A stretch of DNA of 64,000 nt from an uncultured Bacteroidales bacterium. GTDB lineage: Bacteria; Bacteroidota; Bacteroidia; Bacteroidales; WCHB1-69. Shown piece after piece: positions 49,944-58,212 of the stretch. The notes under the pieces were generated by a model that saw only the letters and a list, made by a program, of their open reading frames with translations, did no database searches and was not told the origin of the DNA. The stretch's first letter is position 1. Every line of letters starts with the position of its first letter. Made by a program: the position numbers and the translations under genes. The stretch lies in NCBI GenBank assembly GCA_900315245.1, contig OMYJ01000006.1:62001-126000 (forward strand), read 5' to 3'.

Positions 49944-52900
49944 TTATTCATCTGGCCCCGGTTCCGCCGCCATTCTAATCGGTTGATCTCTGTCAATTCC
50001 TAATTGATAGACTGCAGGATTCACATGGTCAATTTGCCATCTTTTGATGCCAAAAGCTACCACATAGAGATACATGGCGGTCAACACGTTAATTGCCACA
50101 TCACATTCTTGCTCTTTGGCGATGGGGGCTTTGTGAGCGTTATCATTGCGCCAATCACGTACCATGGTTAGATAGCCACTGAATTTCTGGTCTGCTTCAT
50201 CCTCCGAATATTTCAAGCGCTTCAAGCAGGGCGTTTGGAAAATGCAATCAGCCAAAGTGGCTTTCATGCCCTCCTGACCAGGCTTGGTACATACAATCTC
50301 TGAAAGATTGTTCAGATAAAACACTTTCTTTAGGAATACCTCGAACCGACTGACAAGAGTGTTGAAATGCTGTTTCTTGTCAACCAAAGAAACTTTTGAA
50401 GGACTACAATAGAGGCGATTGAAAGCATTTTGAATCACATCATTGGCTCCGTCTATGTCATCTGTGGTTTGGGCCGCAATGAGCGCTACCAAGTCATCTG
50501 CAATCTGTTCCTTGGTTTTTGGCATCGTCCTGTAAACAGCAAATTCCTGCTCGATTGTCGGCAAAATCTTCTCCTTAAAACGTTCAGGATTAAAGATAAG
50601 CGTGTCACCCTCGGCCCGATAGTTCTGATACATCAAGTCGGCCATTTGGGTCATAATGCTGTTATAGAGCTCCTTATTTTGGAATAAGCGATCAAATGCG
50701 CCCACACTCTCATCGTAACACTTCTGGGCAGCTTTTTCAAAGATTTCAGGGAAGATGCTTTCTGCGAACTGCTTCGGATCGTTATTTTGAGCCTGCTTGG
50801 CAAGTTTCTTCTTCGCCGAAGCCGTACTCAACTTGTCGTAAATGGCTTCCACAATCACACGGTCAGCTGGCGAGAAATTGCCTTTGAACATCAGGTTCAC
50901 CTTGTTAATGATGTTCGACAGCAAATCAGTGTTGTCATCTGGCTTTCCGCCTCCTTTCACGTTCTCACCCTTGATGCCACCTTGCCCCTTATCCAGTTTT
51001 ATGCTCTGCGTTTGTCCCTCCTCTATGCGCGAATTGATGAGCTGAATCTGTTTGTTCAAATCCACTTTCTCATGTGGGGTCTTTGGCAACAAGCGGTAAA
51101 GCAAATCACAAAATGTGTAGGTTTTATACAGCGAGCGGTCGTAAGTGCGTTCCACCTGCGCCATATAGGCGTAGAAGCGCACGAAATTCTTGATTAGCGA
51201 ACGCACTTTGAAGCGCGTTTCTTCATCAAGTTCAGAAAAGCGGTCCACTACAGGCTTGAAAGCGTTGCTCAGCTTGGCCAAACGGCTTTTGTCGCCCTTC
51301 GTGTCGGTAGCCAGTTTGTAGATGGCTTCTTCATCGGCAACTGTCCAAAGGTGATATTGGGCGATGTCGTTACGGAAGTTGTAAACACCATTCACATCCA
51401 CAGGGCGAATCAACTCTGTGGCAGTGTAGAATGGTTCAAATGCTTTTTTGATGGAATCGGGCTCGTTCACGAAATCCAGCACATATGTATCCTTCTTGTC
51501 CTTCAGTGAACGGTTCAACCGACTAAGTGTCTGCACGGCCTTCACATTTTTCAGTTTTTTGTCCACAAACATGGTATGCAGCAAAGGTTCGTCAAATCCC
51601 GTCTGGTATTTGTCGGCCACCACCAGCATGTTGAACATATCGCTGGCGAAGTATAACGGCAACCGCTCCTCACTAATGTGGAAATCATCATGGCTGTTCA
51701 ACTTGCTTTCAGTGTATTCCGTATCACCATATTGTACCTTACCGGAGAATGCCACCATTGGACGAACATCGGTATAACCCTTGTCCTCACAATATTTTTG
51801 GATTTGCAAGAAATAGCGCAACGCATGGGCCCGGCTTGAAGTCACCACCATAGCTTTTGCCTGTCCTTTGATGGCATTCAGCGTGACTTGCCGGAATTTC
51901 TCCACAATAATTTCCGTTTTCTGATTGATAACGTGCTGGTGATTGTCGTGATAGGCTTTCACCGCACGGGTGGCCGGTGTCTCTTCGTATGTCGGATCGT
52001 GTTCAATGCGCTTCTGTATCTCGTAAGTCACGCTGTATGGGGTATATTGCAACAGCACGTCTTTGATAAAGCCTTCTTCAATAGCCTGAAGCATGGAATA
52101 AATATGAAAAGCACGGTATTTGTCCTCTTCGGGTGTGTTTCCTTTCTCCACTAACACTCCGAAAGTCTGGAGGGTTTTGGGTTTGGGAGTAGCCGTAAAT
52201 GCATAGAACGACAGATTGTTATGTTTGCCTTGTGCAAGCAAGTCTTCCATCATGGCATCACGCTCCTTCTCCAGTTCATCCTCGGTTTTTTCTTCCAGTT
52301 CGGCCATCTCACTCAACGCCTCGTCGGTGTCGGCCAAAGCTGTTTTCACTTTCTCTGCACTTTTTCCGCTCTGACTGCTGTGCGCTTCATCCACAATGAT
52401 GGCGTAGCGTTTGCCACTTCGTGAGGAGACTTCCTTATAAATGAAGGGGAAACGATGCAGGGTGCAGATGACAATGCGGGCGGCACCGTCGTTAATCACA
52501 TCGCGCAGTTTCGTTGAGGGGTCTTTGTCCGTGATAGTCTCGATTTGCCCCTCTATGTGGTCGAAACCAAGAATAGTGGTCTGCAACTGTGCGTTGAGCA
52601 CACGGCGGTCCGTGATAACAAAAACGCCATCAAAGACACTCCTTTGTTCAGCATCGTGCAGCGAAGCCAGCCGGTAGGTGAGCCAGGCAATGGAATTCGA
52701 CTTGCCAGAACCTGCCGAATGCTGTATCAGATAGTTTTGACCGCAGCCCTTCTCCTCCGTATCGGCAATTAATTTCTCAACCACATCCAACTGGTGGTAA
52801 CGCGGAAAGATAATCTTCACAGAAGTCTCCTTCTTTTCCCGTATCTTGCCGTGTTTGTCACGAAACAGTTTAATTTTTTCTTCCTCCTGTCGGGAAATAT

Positions 52901-53681
52901 AACGTTGCAAGATACTCAACAGCATATCGCGTTGCAGCACGTGCTTCCACAAATAGGAAGTGGCGTAGTCGTCCTTGTCTTCACATTCCGGATTCCCTGC
53001 TCCACCCACGTTTCCGGCTCCTCCACTACCCTGATTGAACGGCATGAAATAGGTATTCTCCTTTTTTAGCTCCGTAGCCATGATTGCCTCGTAGAGATCC
53101 ACACCAAAATAGGCCAGTATGCGAGTGTTTGAATGGAAAATTAACTCCTGCGGGTCTCGATTGTTCATCCATTGATGACGGGAATTTTCCACATTTTGTC
53201 CTGTCAACTGGTTTTTAAGTTCCAAAGCCACTACCGGAATACCATTAAGGGATAGCACCATGTCGATGGTGTTGCTGTTAAGTGTGGAGTAAGCAAATTG
53301 ACGAGTTTCCTGAAGGATGTTTTGACGGTATTTCAGCATCAGTTCTTCGTTCAGTTCTGAAGCTGGACGGAAATAGCAGAGTTTGAGTTTGATGCCCAAA
53401 TCATCGATGCCGTTACGGAGCACCCAAATCAGACCGTAGCGCACCACATTTTCTTGAAAGACTTGATAGAGGCGGCTTTCTGCTTTGTCCCCATACTTGC
53501 GCACGTAGCGTTCCCACTGCTTGTGCTGGGTCGTATCCAGAAAGGCGGTAAGTACAGCCATGTCAATGGCCCGTTCCCTGTCGTAGGTTTTCTGAGCGCC
53601 TTTGATATAGCCCCCTTTTTCCAAGAGCCATCGTTCAATGTCGGCCTCAAAGTTTCTTTCCTTCAGATCGTTCTCGTTCAT
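49944..53681 (-). CDS. hsdR: type I restriction endonuclease subunit R (locus 2)
   Basis: The motor and nuclease subunit of the second type I system, 1245 aa. The N-terminal nuclease domain has GIPVVALELKNQLTG (E154). The helicase shows Walker A in QHSAGSGKSNSIAWL, VDEAHSSQSG as motif II, and FTATPKPKTL as motif III. The second lobe has FNMLVVADKYQTGFDEPLL and QTLSRLNR. The C-terminal part is a long helical HsdM-contact region. It is only distantly similar to the locus 1 HsdR. It is last in the locus and separated from hsdS by three accessory genes. Confidence 0.95.
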   Translation of the reverse strand: MNENDLKERNFEADIERWLLEKGGYIKGAQKTYDRERAIDMAVLTAFLDTTQHKQWERYVRKYGDKAESRLYQVFQENVVRYGLIWVLRNGIDDLGIKLKLCYFRPASELNEELMLKYRQNILQETRQFAYSTLNSNTIDMVLSLNGIPVVALELKNQLTGQNVENSRHQWMNNRDPQELIFHSNTRILAYFGVDLYEAIMATELKKENTYFMPFNQGSGGAGNVGGAGNPECEDKDDYATSYLWKHVLQRDMLLSILQRYISRQEEEKIKLFRDKHGKIREKKETSVKIIFPRYHQLDVVEKLIADTEEKGCGQNYLIQHSAGSGKSNSIAWLTYRLASLHDAEQRSVFDGVFVITDRRVLNAQLQTTILGFDHIEGQIETITDKDPSTKLRDVINDGAARIVICTLHRFPFIYKEVSSRSGKRYAIIVDEAHSSQSGKSAEKVKTALADTDEALSEMAELEEKTEDELEKERDAMMEDLLAQGKHNNLSFYAFTATPKPKTLQTFGVLVEKGNTPEEDKYRAFHIYSMLQAIEEGFIKDVLLQYTPYSVTYEIQKRIEHDPTYEETPATRAVKAYHDNHQHVINQKTEIIVEKFRQVTLNAIKGQAKAMVVTSSRAHALRYFLQIQKYCEDKGYTDVRPMVAFSGKVQYGDTEYTESKLNSHDDFHISEERLPLYFASDMFNMLVVADKYQTGFDEPLLHTMFVDKKLKNVKAVQTLSRLNRSLKDKKDTYVLDFVNEPDSIKKAFEPFYTATELIRPVDVNGVYNFRNDIAQYHLWTVADEEAIYKLATDTKGDKSRLAKLSNAFKPVVDRFSELDEETRFKVRSLIKNFVRFYAYMAQVERTYDRSLYKTYTFCDLLYRLLPKTPHEKVDLNKQIQLINSRIEEGQTQSIKLDKGQGGIKGENVKGGGKPDDNTDLLSNIINKVNLMFKGNFSPADRVIVEAIYDKLSTASAKKKLAKQAQNNDPKQFAESIFPEIFEKAAQKCYDESVGAFDRLFQNKELYNSIMTQMADLMYQNYRAEGDTLIFNPERFKEKILPTIEQEFAVYRTMPKTKEQIADDLVALIAAQTTDDIDGANDVIQNAFNRLYCSPSKVSLVDKKQHFNTLVSRFEVFLKKVFYLNNLSEIVCTKPGQEGMKATLADCIFQTPCLKRLKYSEDEADQKFSGYLTMVRDWRNDNAHKAPIAKEQECDVAINVLTAMYLYVVAFGIKRWQIDHVNPAVYQLGIDRDQPIRMAAEPGPDE

Positions 53682-53738
53682 ACTACTTTCAGTTTTAACA
53701 ACTAATCGATTTTGTCTCCCCTTCTATCTACAACATTT

Positions 53739-54107
53739 TCAAAAATCTATTCGGTATTCCGCATCCGCTTCACCTTTCTTGGAAGTTGATGCTTTCAACA
53801 CAAAAGCCTCCTCTCCTTTACACGCATAAATGCGAACATTGAGAGTGCCATATAGAGCGGTATTGTATGCAGATATTTTTGCCACAAAGTTCTTCTTTAC
53901 CGGACCAAAGGTCTCAGAAAATTCTCTCGGTGTGACAAAGGACTGTTCACCATTTTCGGTGTTGACCGTGACGTGTGTTTCGCCATTCTCCATACCGTCA
54001 ATACTCACTTCGTATTTGATGTAATAGCGATTGCTTGGTTTGTCGCAACCCGTCAGGAAACACAATGACAAAACAATAATGCTGGCAATAAACAATAATT
54101 TTTTCAT
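53739..54107 (-). CDS. small lipoprotein inside type I locus 2
   Basis: A 122-aa exported protein with a signal peptide and lipobox (CFLTGC, lipidated Cys at about residue 21). The mature part is beta-rich, about 100 residues, with no family recognised. It lies 57 bases upstream of hsdR and 34 bases after the 301-aa lipoprotein gene. The presence of envelope lipoproteins inside a restriction operon is unusual; they may be passengers. Confidence 0.7.
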   Translation of the reverse strand: MKKLLFIASIIVLSLCFLTGCDKPSNRYYIKYEVSIDGMENGETHVTVNTENGEQSFVTPREFSETFGPVKKNFVAKISAYNTALYGTLNVRIYACKGEEAFVLKASTSKKGEADAEYRIDF

Positions 54108-54141
54108 ATTGGTGTATTTTCTCTTTGATTCTCTTTGTCAG

Positions 54142-55008
54142 TTACTTATTTCTAATGGCATTCCACCTGCCCTTCATATCCACCTCATAAATCGCCTTGT
54201 TATACGAATATCCGATAGGGTCGCTCGCCGACATCTCTATGGTGAAGAACACATATTGCGGGTCGTAATCCAAATAGATTTGCTTGATTTCGCTCGTAAT
54301 CACGGTGAACTCAATGGCCTCCCCGTCTTTCCAAGGATGGGATTCCGACACCTCTTTTTTCAGAACCATATGATTCTTGGAGTAACTATTGGAGACTTCC
54401 TCGGTCTTGTTCTCGAAAATAACCTTCAGACTACCACTCATATCCGCGTGGCTGATGGATTTCCCCGTATGGTTGACCACTTTCCCTTGGATTTTGTAGG
54501 ACACGCCTTCATCCGACTGCATCAAGGTGTCGGCAGTCACACCTGTGATTTTGAACGGAGCGTCTTTGTCTAATCGGGAGTGCCCGTACTCTCTGGACAT
54601 ATACTCTTTCGAGTTTATGAACACAACGGTCTTTTCTTTGATATTCACCTCCCAGAACTGTCCCCAATCCTCTTCGTTCACAAAGCCAACCTGATATACA
54701 TTCTTGGTGTCCGTTTTCTCTGCTATCCAGTGCATCTTCTCGTTGGGATGCTGTTCCGCTACCATATTGGAATAATCCAGCCACGTGGACTTCTCATAGT
54801 CCAATCCCAACAGAGAGAACCCCGCCTTAATCACAAATCGGGACAGAACATCGTCTGCGTCGCCAAACTGACCGACAAAGGTTGGGTCTAACTGAATTTT
54901 GGTCTCTTGGCATATCTTGATTGCCTCCTGCTCCCGCTTCGATTCACAGGAACAAATGAATATCGTGCAGCATAACAGCAGCAGTATAATTGCGTGTGTT
55001 CTTTTCAT
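54142..55008 (-). CDS. lipoprotein of unknown function inside type I locus 2
   Basis: A 288-aa lipoprotein: signal helix THAIILLLLCCTIFICSC with Cys at the lipobox, then a soluble domain. The middle contains EEDWGQFWEVNIKEKTVVFIN and a later beta-rich segment with KIQGKVVNHTGKSISHADM that resembles a FxLYD- or DUF-type beta-sandwich; no family was recognised. ATG 55008 is preferred over the earlier frame opening at 55047, because that would overlap the 234-aa gene, which ends at 55020. Confidence 0.7.
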   Translation of the reverse strand: MKRTHAIILLLLCCTIFICSCESKREQEAIKICQETKIQLDPTFVGQFGDADDVLSRFVIKAGFSLLGLDYEKSTWLDYSNMVAEQHPNEKMHWIAEKTDTKNVYQVGFVNEEDWGQFWEVNIKEKTVVFINSKEYMSREYGHSRLDKDAPFKITGVTADTLMQSDEGVSYKIQGKVVNHTGKSISHADMSGSLKVIFENKTEEVSNSYSKNHMVLKKEVSESHPWKDGEAIEFTVITSEIKQIYLDYDPQYVFFTIEMSASDPIGYSYNKAIYEVDMKGRWNAIRNK

Positions 55009-55019
55009 ATTATGTGGTA

Positions 55020-55724
55020 TTATATTTCCTTCTTCCCCGTCACACACTCAAATATGACGGATTTCTCGTATTCTTTCAACGCCTTTTCTATCAAGTTATG
55101 CGTGTCTTGTTGGTTCGCAACCATCGGATGTGTAATCTTGATGACATTGACGGTTGCGCCTTTTTCATTCTTCAAAACGCAATGGGTGTCATCACCGTTG
55201 TTGGCATAGTTATGTATGTGAGGGTATGCGTTTACTCCCCAAGCAATCACGATGTTTGGTTTGTCATTGTCTGCAAACGCTTCATCGATGTAATGCTTGA
55301 ATGCCTCAAGGTCGTTGGTGTAAAATTCAAATGCATCCGTTCCAATCCTGTTTTTGTTGAAACAAGGTTTCGTCAAATAGTTTGCAAAGGCAATCCGATG
55401 AAGTATGTCTTTTGCTTCTGCTGAATCGAGGGAAGGTTTGTTCGGGTAATGTATAATATTGATGAATTTCCTCCAAGTATTTGTTCTGCGCCTATCCTCT
55501 CTCTTCCAATTTTTATATTTTTCATCTAATATGTCGTCTTTGACCAGTTCTATATTGTTGTTTTTGTAATCTTCAACAAACTTTGCCCTGTTATTTTCAA
55601 AGATTTCTTTTTCGTTCCCATTAGTAGGTGCTTGATGCCCAAGAACAAATATACGGCAACCCTTGTAACCGTCTTCAAAATTTTCTCCCTTGTATAAGGT
55701 CGGATAATTAAGTTCACTTATCAT
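55020..55724 (-). CDS. 234-aa protein ending in an HsdS-type tail, weakly uracil-DNA-glycosylase-like
   Basis: The N-terminal ~200 residues show a pattern loosely like uracil-DNA-glycosylase folds: an early GCRIFVLGHQAPTNG, a central NIVIAWGVNAYPHI, and a late IKITHPMVANQ. This resemblance is weak and no function is claimed. The last ~15 residues, KEYEKSVIFECVTGKKEI, nearly repeat the C-terminus of the adjacent HsdS (KEYKKSVIFEYVTGKKEV), and the DNA (55033-55083) matches 55740-55790 in 47 of 51 bases. The start codon overlaps the hsdS stop as ATGA, so translation is coupled. Confidence 0.75.
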   Translation of the reverse strand: MISELNYPTLYKGENFEDGYKGCRIFVLGHQAPTNGNEKEIFENNRAKFVEDYKNNNIELVKDDILDEKYKNWKREDRRRTNTWRKFINIIHYPNKPSLDSAEAKDILHRIAFANYLTKPCFNKNRIGTDAFEFYTNDLEAFKHYIDEAFADNDKPNIVIAWGVNAYPHIHNYANNGDDTHCVLKNEKGATVNVIKITHPMVANQQDTHNLIEKALKEYEKSVIFECVTGKKEI

Positions 55725-57013
55725 TCTTCCACCTCCTTTTTCCCCGTCACATACTCGAATATGACGGATTTCTTGTATTCCTTCAACGCCTCAATCTTCT
55801 GCTGCTTGATGGCAATCAGTTCGTCAATCTCGGCGCACTTGCGGTCAAGGTAGTCGGCGATGGCACGCTGCTCGGCGAGAGGGGGAAATGCTAATTTGAA
55901 ATTGGCAAAATTATTTGCGGAAATTTCCTTGAAAGTGGTACCACTTCCATACAGTTCGAATTGTTCTGTCCACACACTTGTTGTATAGTAAACAAATTTC
56001 GTGAATACGCTATCTTTTGGAACACACCCCAGACAACCTTGATTGGTACATAATTGAGCAGCATTAATAGCGACTAATCCAATTGGTGCACGTTTTGAGA
56101 AAATCAAGCTACCTTGAGGTAATAATGAGGTGGAACACGAATCATAACCTTTGGGGGAAAGATTCCGTTTGCCACCATAAACATAAATTTGTCCTGTTGT
56201 ATAATCTGCTGGAGTTATCCACGGAATATCCCCATCCCAATTTTCAGCATCATCTGATTTAGGAGTAGCACCAGCAATGATTATGAACTCTTGTTTTATC
56301 TTTTTCATCTCCCACCCTTCTGGTATCTTCCCAATCCATTCCACGCCGCTGTCCTGCATCGGCACGTTGGGGTCAAGACCTTTGGTGACGGCCTCGGTGA
56401 TGACGGACTGCTTGTAGCGTTTCAGTTCGGCAATCATCGTCTCCTGCAAGGCGGCGAGTTCGTCTATCTCGGCACACTTGCGGTCGAGGAAGTCGGCGAT
56501 GCGCTGCTGGGTGGGGAGAGGGGGAAGAGGAATCCTTAAATTTTTCAATTTGTCTTGACTGATATTTGGCTGACCACCGCCTTCTGCTCTATAAATGAGA
56601 TAATCTTTTGCGGATTTAATAGCATAAAACAGGAATTCAAAATATTGGTTACTTTTTCCCATTACACAACACGCTTGGTTTACGCATCCATCAATCTTTG
56701 AAATCGAAATATTACCAACAGACGCGCCATACATAGCAACTATAATGAACGGTTGTTTATATAATTTGAGTGCAGAATATTGAGATAGAACTTGTTCTGC
56801 TATCTTATTTTTACAGTCAACAATAAATCCTCCATTTATATCACCTGACTGAATCCAATTGATATTCCCCACAAAGTTTGAATCATTAGTCGCTTTAGGT
56901 GTTGTTCCACTGCCTATTATTGAAAATAGTTGATTGATTTTGTTAACATTCCAATCACTCGGAATCACCCCAATCCACGGGATGCCGCTGTCTTTCATTT
57001 TCCGTTCCATCAT
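55721..57013 (-). CDS. hsdS: type I restriction-modification specificity subunit (locus 2)
   Basis: The DNA-recognition subunit, 430 aa. The two halves repeat each other: recognition domain 1 begins SGIPWIGVIPSDWNVNKI; the central helix has QQRIADFLDRKCAEIDEL. Recognition domain 2 begins SGVEWIGKIPEGWEMKKI, and a distal helix, EQRAIADYLDRKCAEIDEL, ends YKKSVIFEYVTGKKEVEE. Both recognition domains are intact. It overlaps the YhcG-like gene upstream and the 234-aa gene downstream by ATGA junctions. Its 3' end is duplicated within the 234-aa gene. Confidence 0.93.
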   Translation of the reverse strand: MMERKMKDSGIPWIGVIPSDWNVNKINQLFSIIGSGTTPKATNDSNFVGNINWIQSGDINGGFIVDCKNKIAEQVLSQYSALKLYKQPFIIVAMYGASVGNISISKIDGCVNQACCVMGKSNQYFEFLFYAIKSAKDYLIYRAEGGGQPNISQDKLKNLRIPLPPLPTQQRIADFLDRKCAEIDELAALQETMIAELKRYKQSVITEAVTKGLDPNVPMQDSGVEWIGKIPEGWEMKKIKQEFIIIAGATPKSDDAENWDGDIPWITPADYTTGQIYVYGGKRNLSPKGYDSCSTSLLPQGSLIFSKRAPIGLVAINAAQLCTNQGCLGCVPKDSVFTKFVYYTTSVWTEQFELYGSGTTFKEISANNFANFKLAFPPLAEQRAIADYLDRKCAEIDELIAIKQQKIEALKEYKKSVIFEYVTGKKEVEE

Positions 57014-58164
57014 TTTTCTTCGTTATGTGTTTCATTGTATTCCTCAATCCATTCCTTCAGCTTTGCCTGTAGCAGAGCCTTGTCGGGCAGGTAGAGTTGA
57101 TAGGCCGTGGCGTAGATGTTGGCATCTTTGGGCAATGTCAGTTCCACGAGGGTATCCTTCTTGCTCTCGCAAAGCAGAATGCCAATGGTCGGGTTTTCGT
57201 AATCCTGTTTCACGTAACGGTCATAATAATTGACGTACATCTGCATCTGACCGAGGTCCTGATGGGTCAACTTGTCGGTTTTGAGGTCGATCAAAACATA
57301 GCATTGCAGCAGGCGGTTGTAGAATACGAGGTCAACGTAATAATTCTCTTCATCAAAGGTGAATCGTTTCTGCCGTTTCTCGAAAAGGAAACCCTTTCCC
57401 AACTCCAAAAGGAATTGTTGTAACTTGCTGATAATGGCATTCTCCAACTTTGTTTCCGTATAGAGCTCGTCAGGTTTCAGCCCTAAAAACTCCAATGTTA
57501 TAGGATTCTTGATAACATCCGACGGTTTTTCTACGGTTTGCCCTTCAAGTGCCAGCCTCATCACTTCGTCCTTGTTGCGGCTCAACGCCAAACGCTCGTA
57601 GAGGCTGCTGCCTACCTGACGGGCGAGTTGCTTTACCGACCACTGCTGCTGTGCCGCCTCAATCTCATAGAAACTGCGGGCTTCTATGTTTTCTATGCGC
57701 ATCAGCACCAGATAGTGTGACCATGAAAGGGTGAAACGGGGCAGTTGAATTGTGGCAACGGTGTTGCTCCAATTTGTATCTTGTTTGTTTTCAGAAGGAT
57801 TGTTATAATCTTCCAATTGGGGCAATGGCGTTGCCCCAATTTTTGCATTAGCGTATGCCTGATAGAAAAAACGGCATCGTTTCAAAGTGTCGTAAGTCCA
57901 ATCTTCACCGTAACGGCTTATCAGCCGGGCAGAAAGGTTTTTCAGAACCTGTTTCCCGTATGAGGCTCGTCCTCCCTGCTGCTCGTCCTCGTAAATATAT
58001 CTGCCCACCTCGTAACGTGTTCTTACTTCCGCCACATTTACAGAGTTGGCTACAAATCGTCTCGACTGTTCTATCAAGATTGCAATCTTATCAAAGAGAG
58101 CATCGATACGGACGGTTTCCTGAGTATTGTTGTCCTGAGCCTTAAATATTCCCTTTTCAGTCAT
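57010..58164 (-). CDS. YhcG-like DUF1016 PD-(D/E)xK nuclease
   Basis: A 384-aa protein with an N-terminal DUF1016 helical domain (YEVGRYIYEDEQQGGRASYG, TLSWSHYLVLMRI) and a C-terminal PD-(D/E)xK domain. The nuclease core is ENYYVDLVFYNRLLQCYVLIDLKTDKL, in two parts, with the Asp and D-x-K, followed by QMQMYVNYYDRYVKQ and NPTIGILLCESK. Such proteins are frequent partners of type I and other defence loci. It overlaps hsdS by 4 bases (ATGA) and has its own promoter box at 58188-58195. Confidence 0.9.
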   Translation of the reverse strand: MTEKGIFKAQDNNTQETVRIDALFDKIAILIEQSRRFVANSVNVAEVRTRYEVGRYIYEDEQQGGRASYGKQVLKNLSARLISRYGEDWTYDTLKRCRFFYQAYANAKIGATPLPQLEDYNNPSENKQDTNWSNTVATIQLPRFTLSWSHYLVLMRIENIEARSFYEIEAAQQQWSVKQLARQVGSSLYERLALSRNKDEVMRLALEGQTVEKPSDVIKNPITLEFLGLKPDELYTETKLENAIISKLQQFLLELGKGFLFEKRQKRFTFDEENYYVDLVFYNRLLQCYVLIDLKTDKLTHQDLGQMQMYVNYYDRYVKQDYENPTIGILLCESKKDTLVELTLPKDANIYATAYQLYLPDKALLQAKLKEWIEEYNETHNEEK

Positions 58165-58187
58165 ATTGTTTTCTGTTTTTTAATCCG

Positions 58188-58195
58188 CAAAGATA
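58188..58195 (-). promoter_or_regulatory. -7 promoter box of the yhcG-hsdS transcript
   Basis: TATCTTTG on the - strand, 24 bases before ATG 58164. It gives the yhcG-like gene, hsdS and the 234-aa gene a promoter separate from hsdM. Confidence 0.65.
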
Positions 58196-58212
58196 CAACT
58201 TTTCCCTAACTG

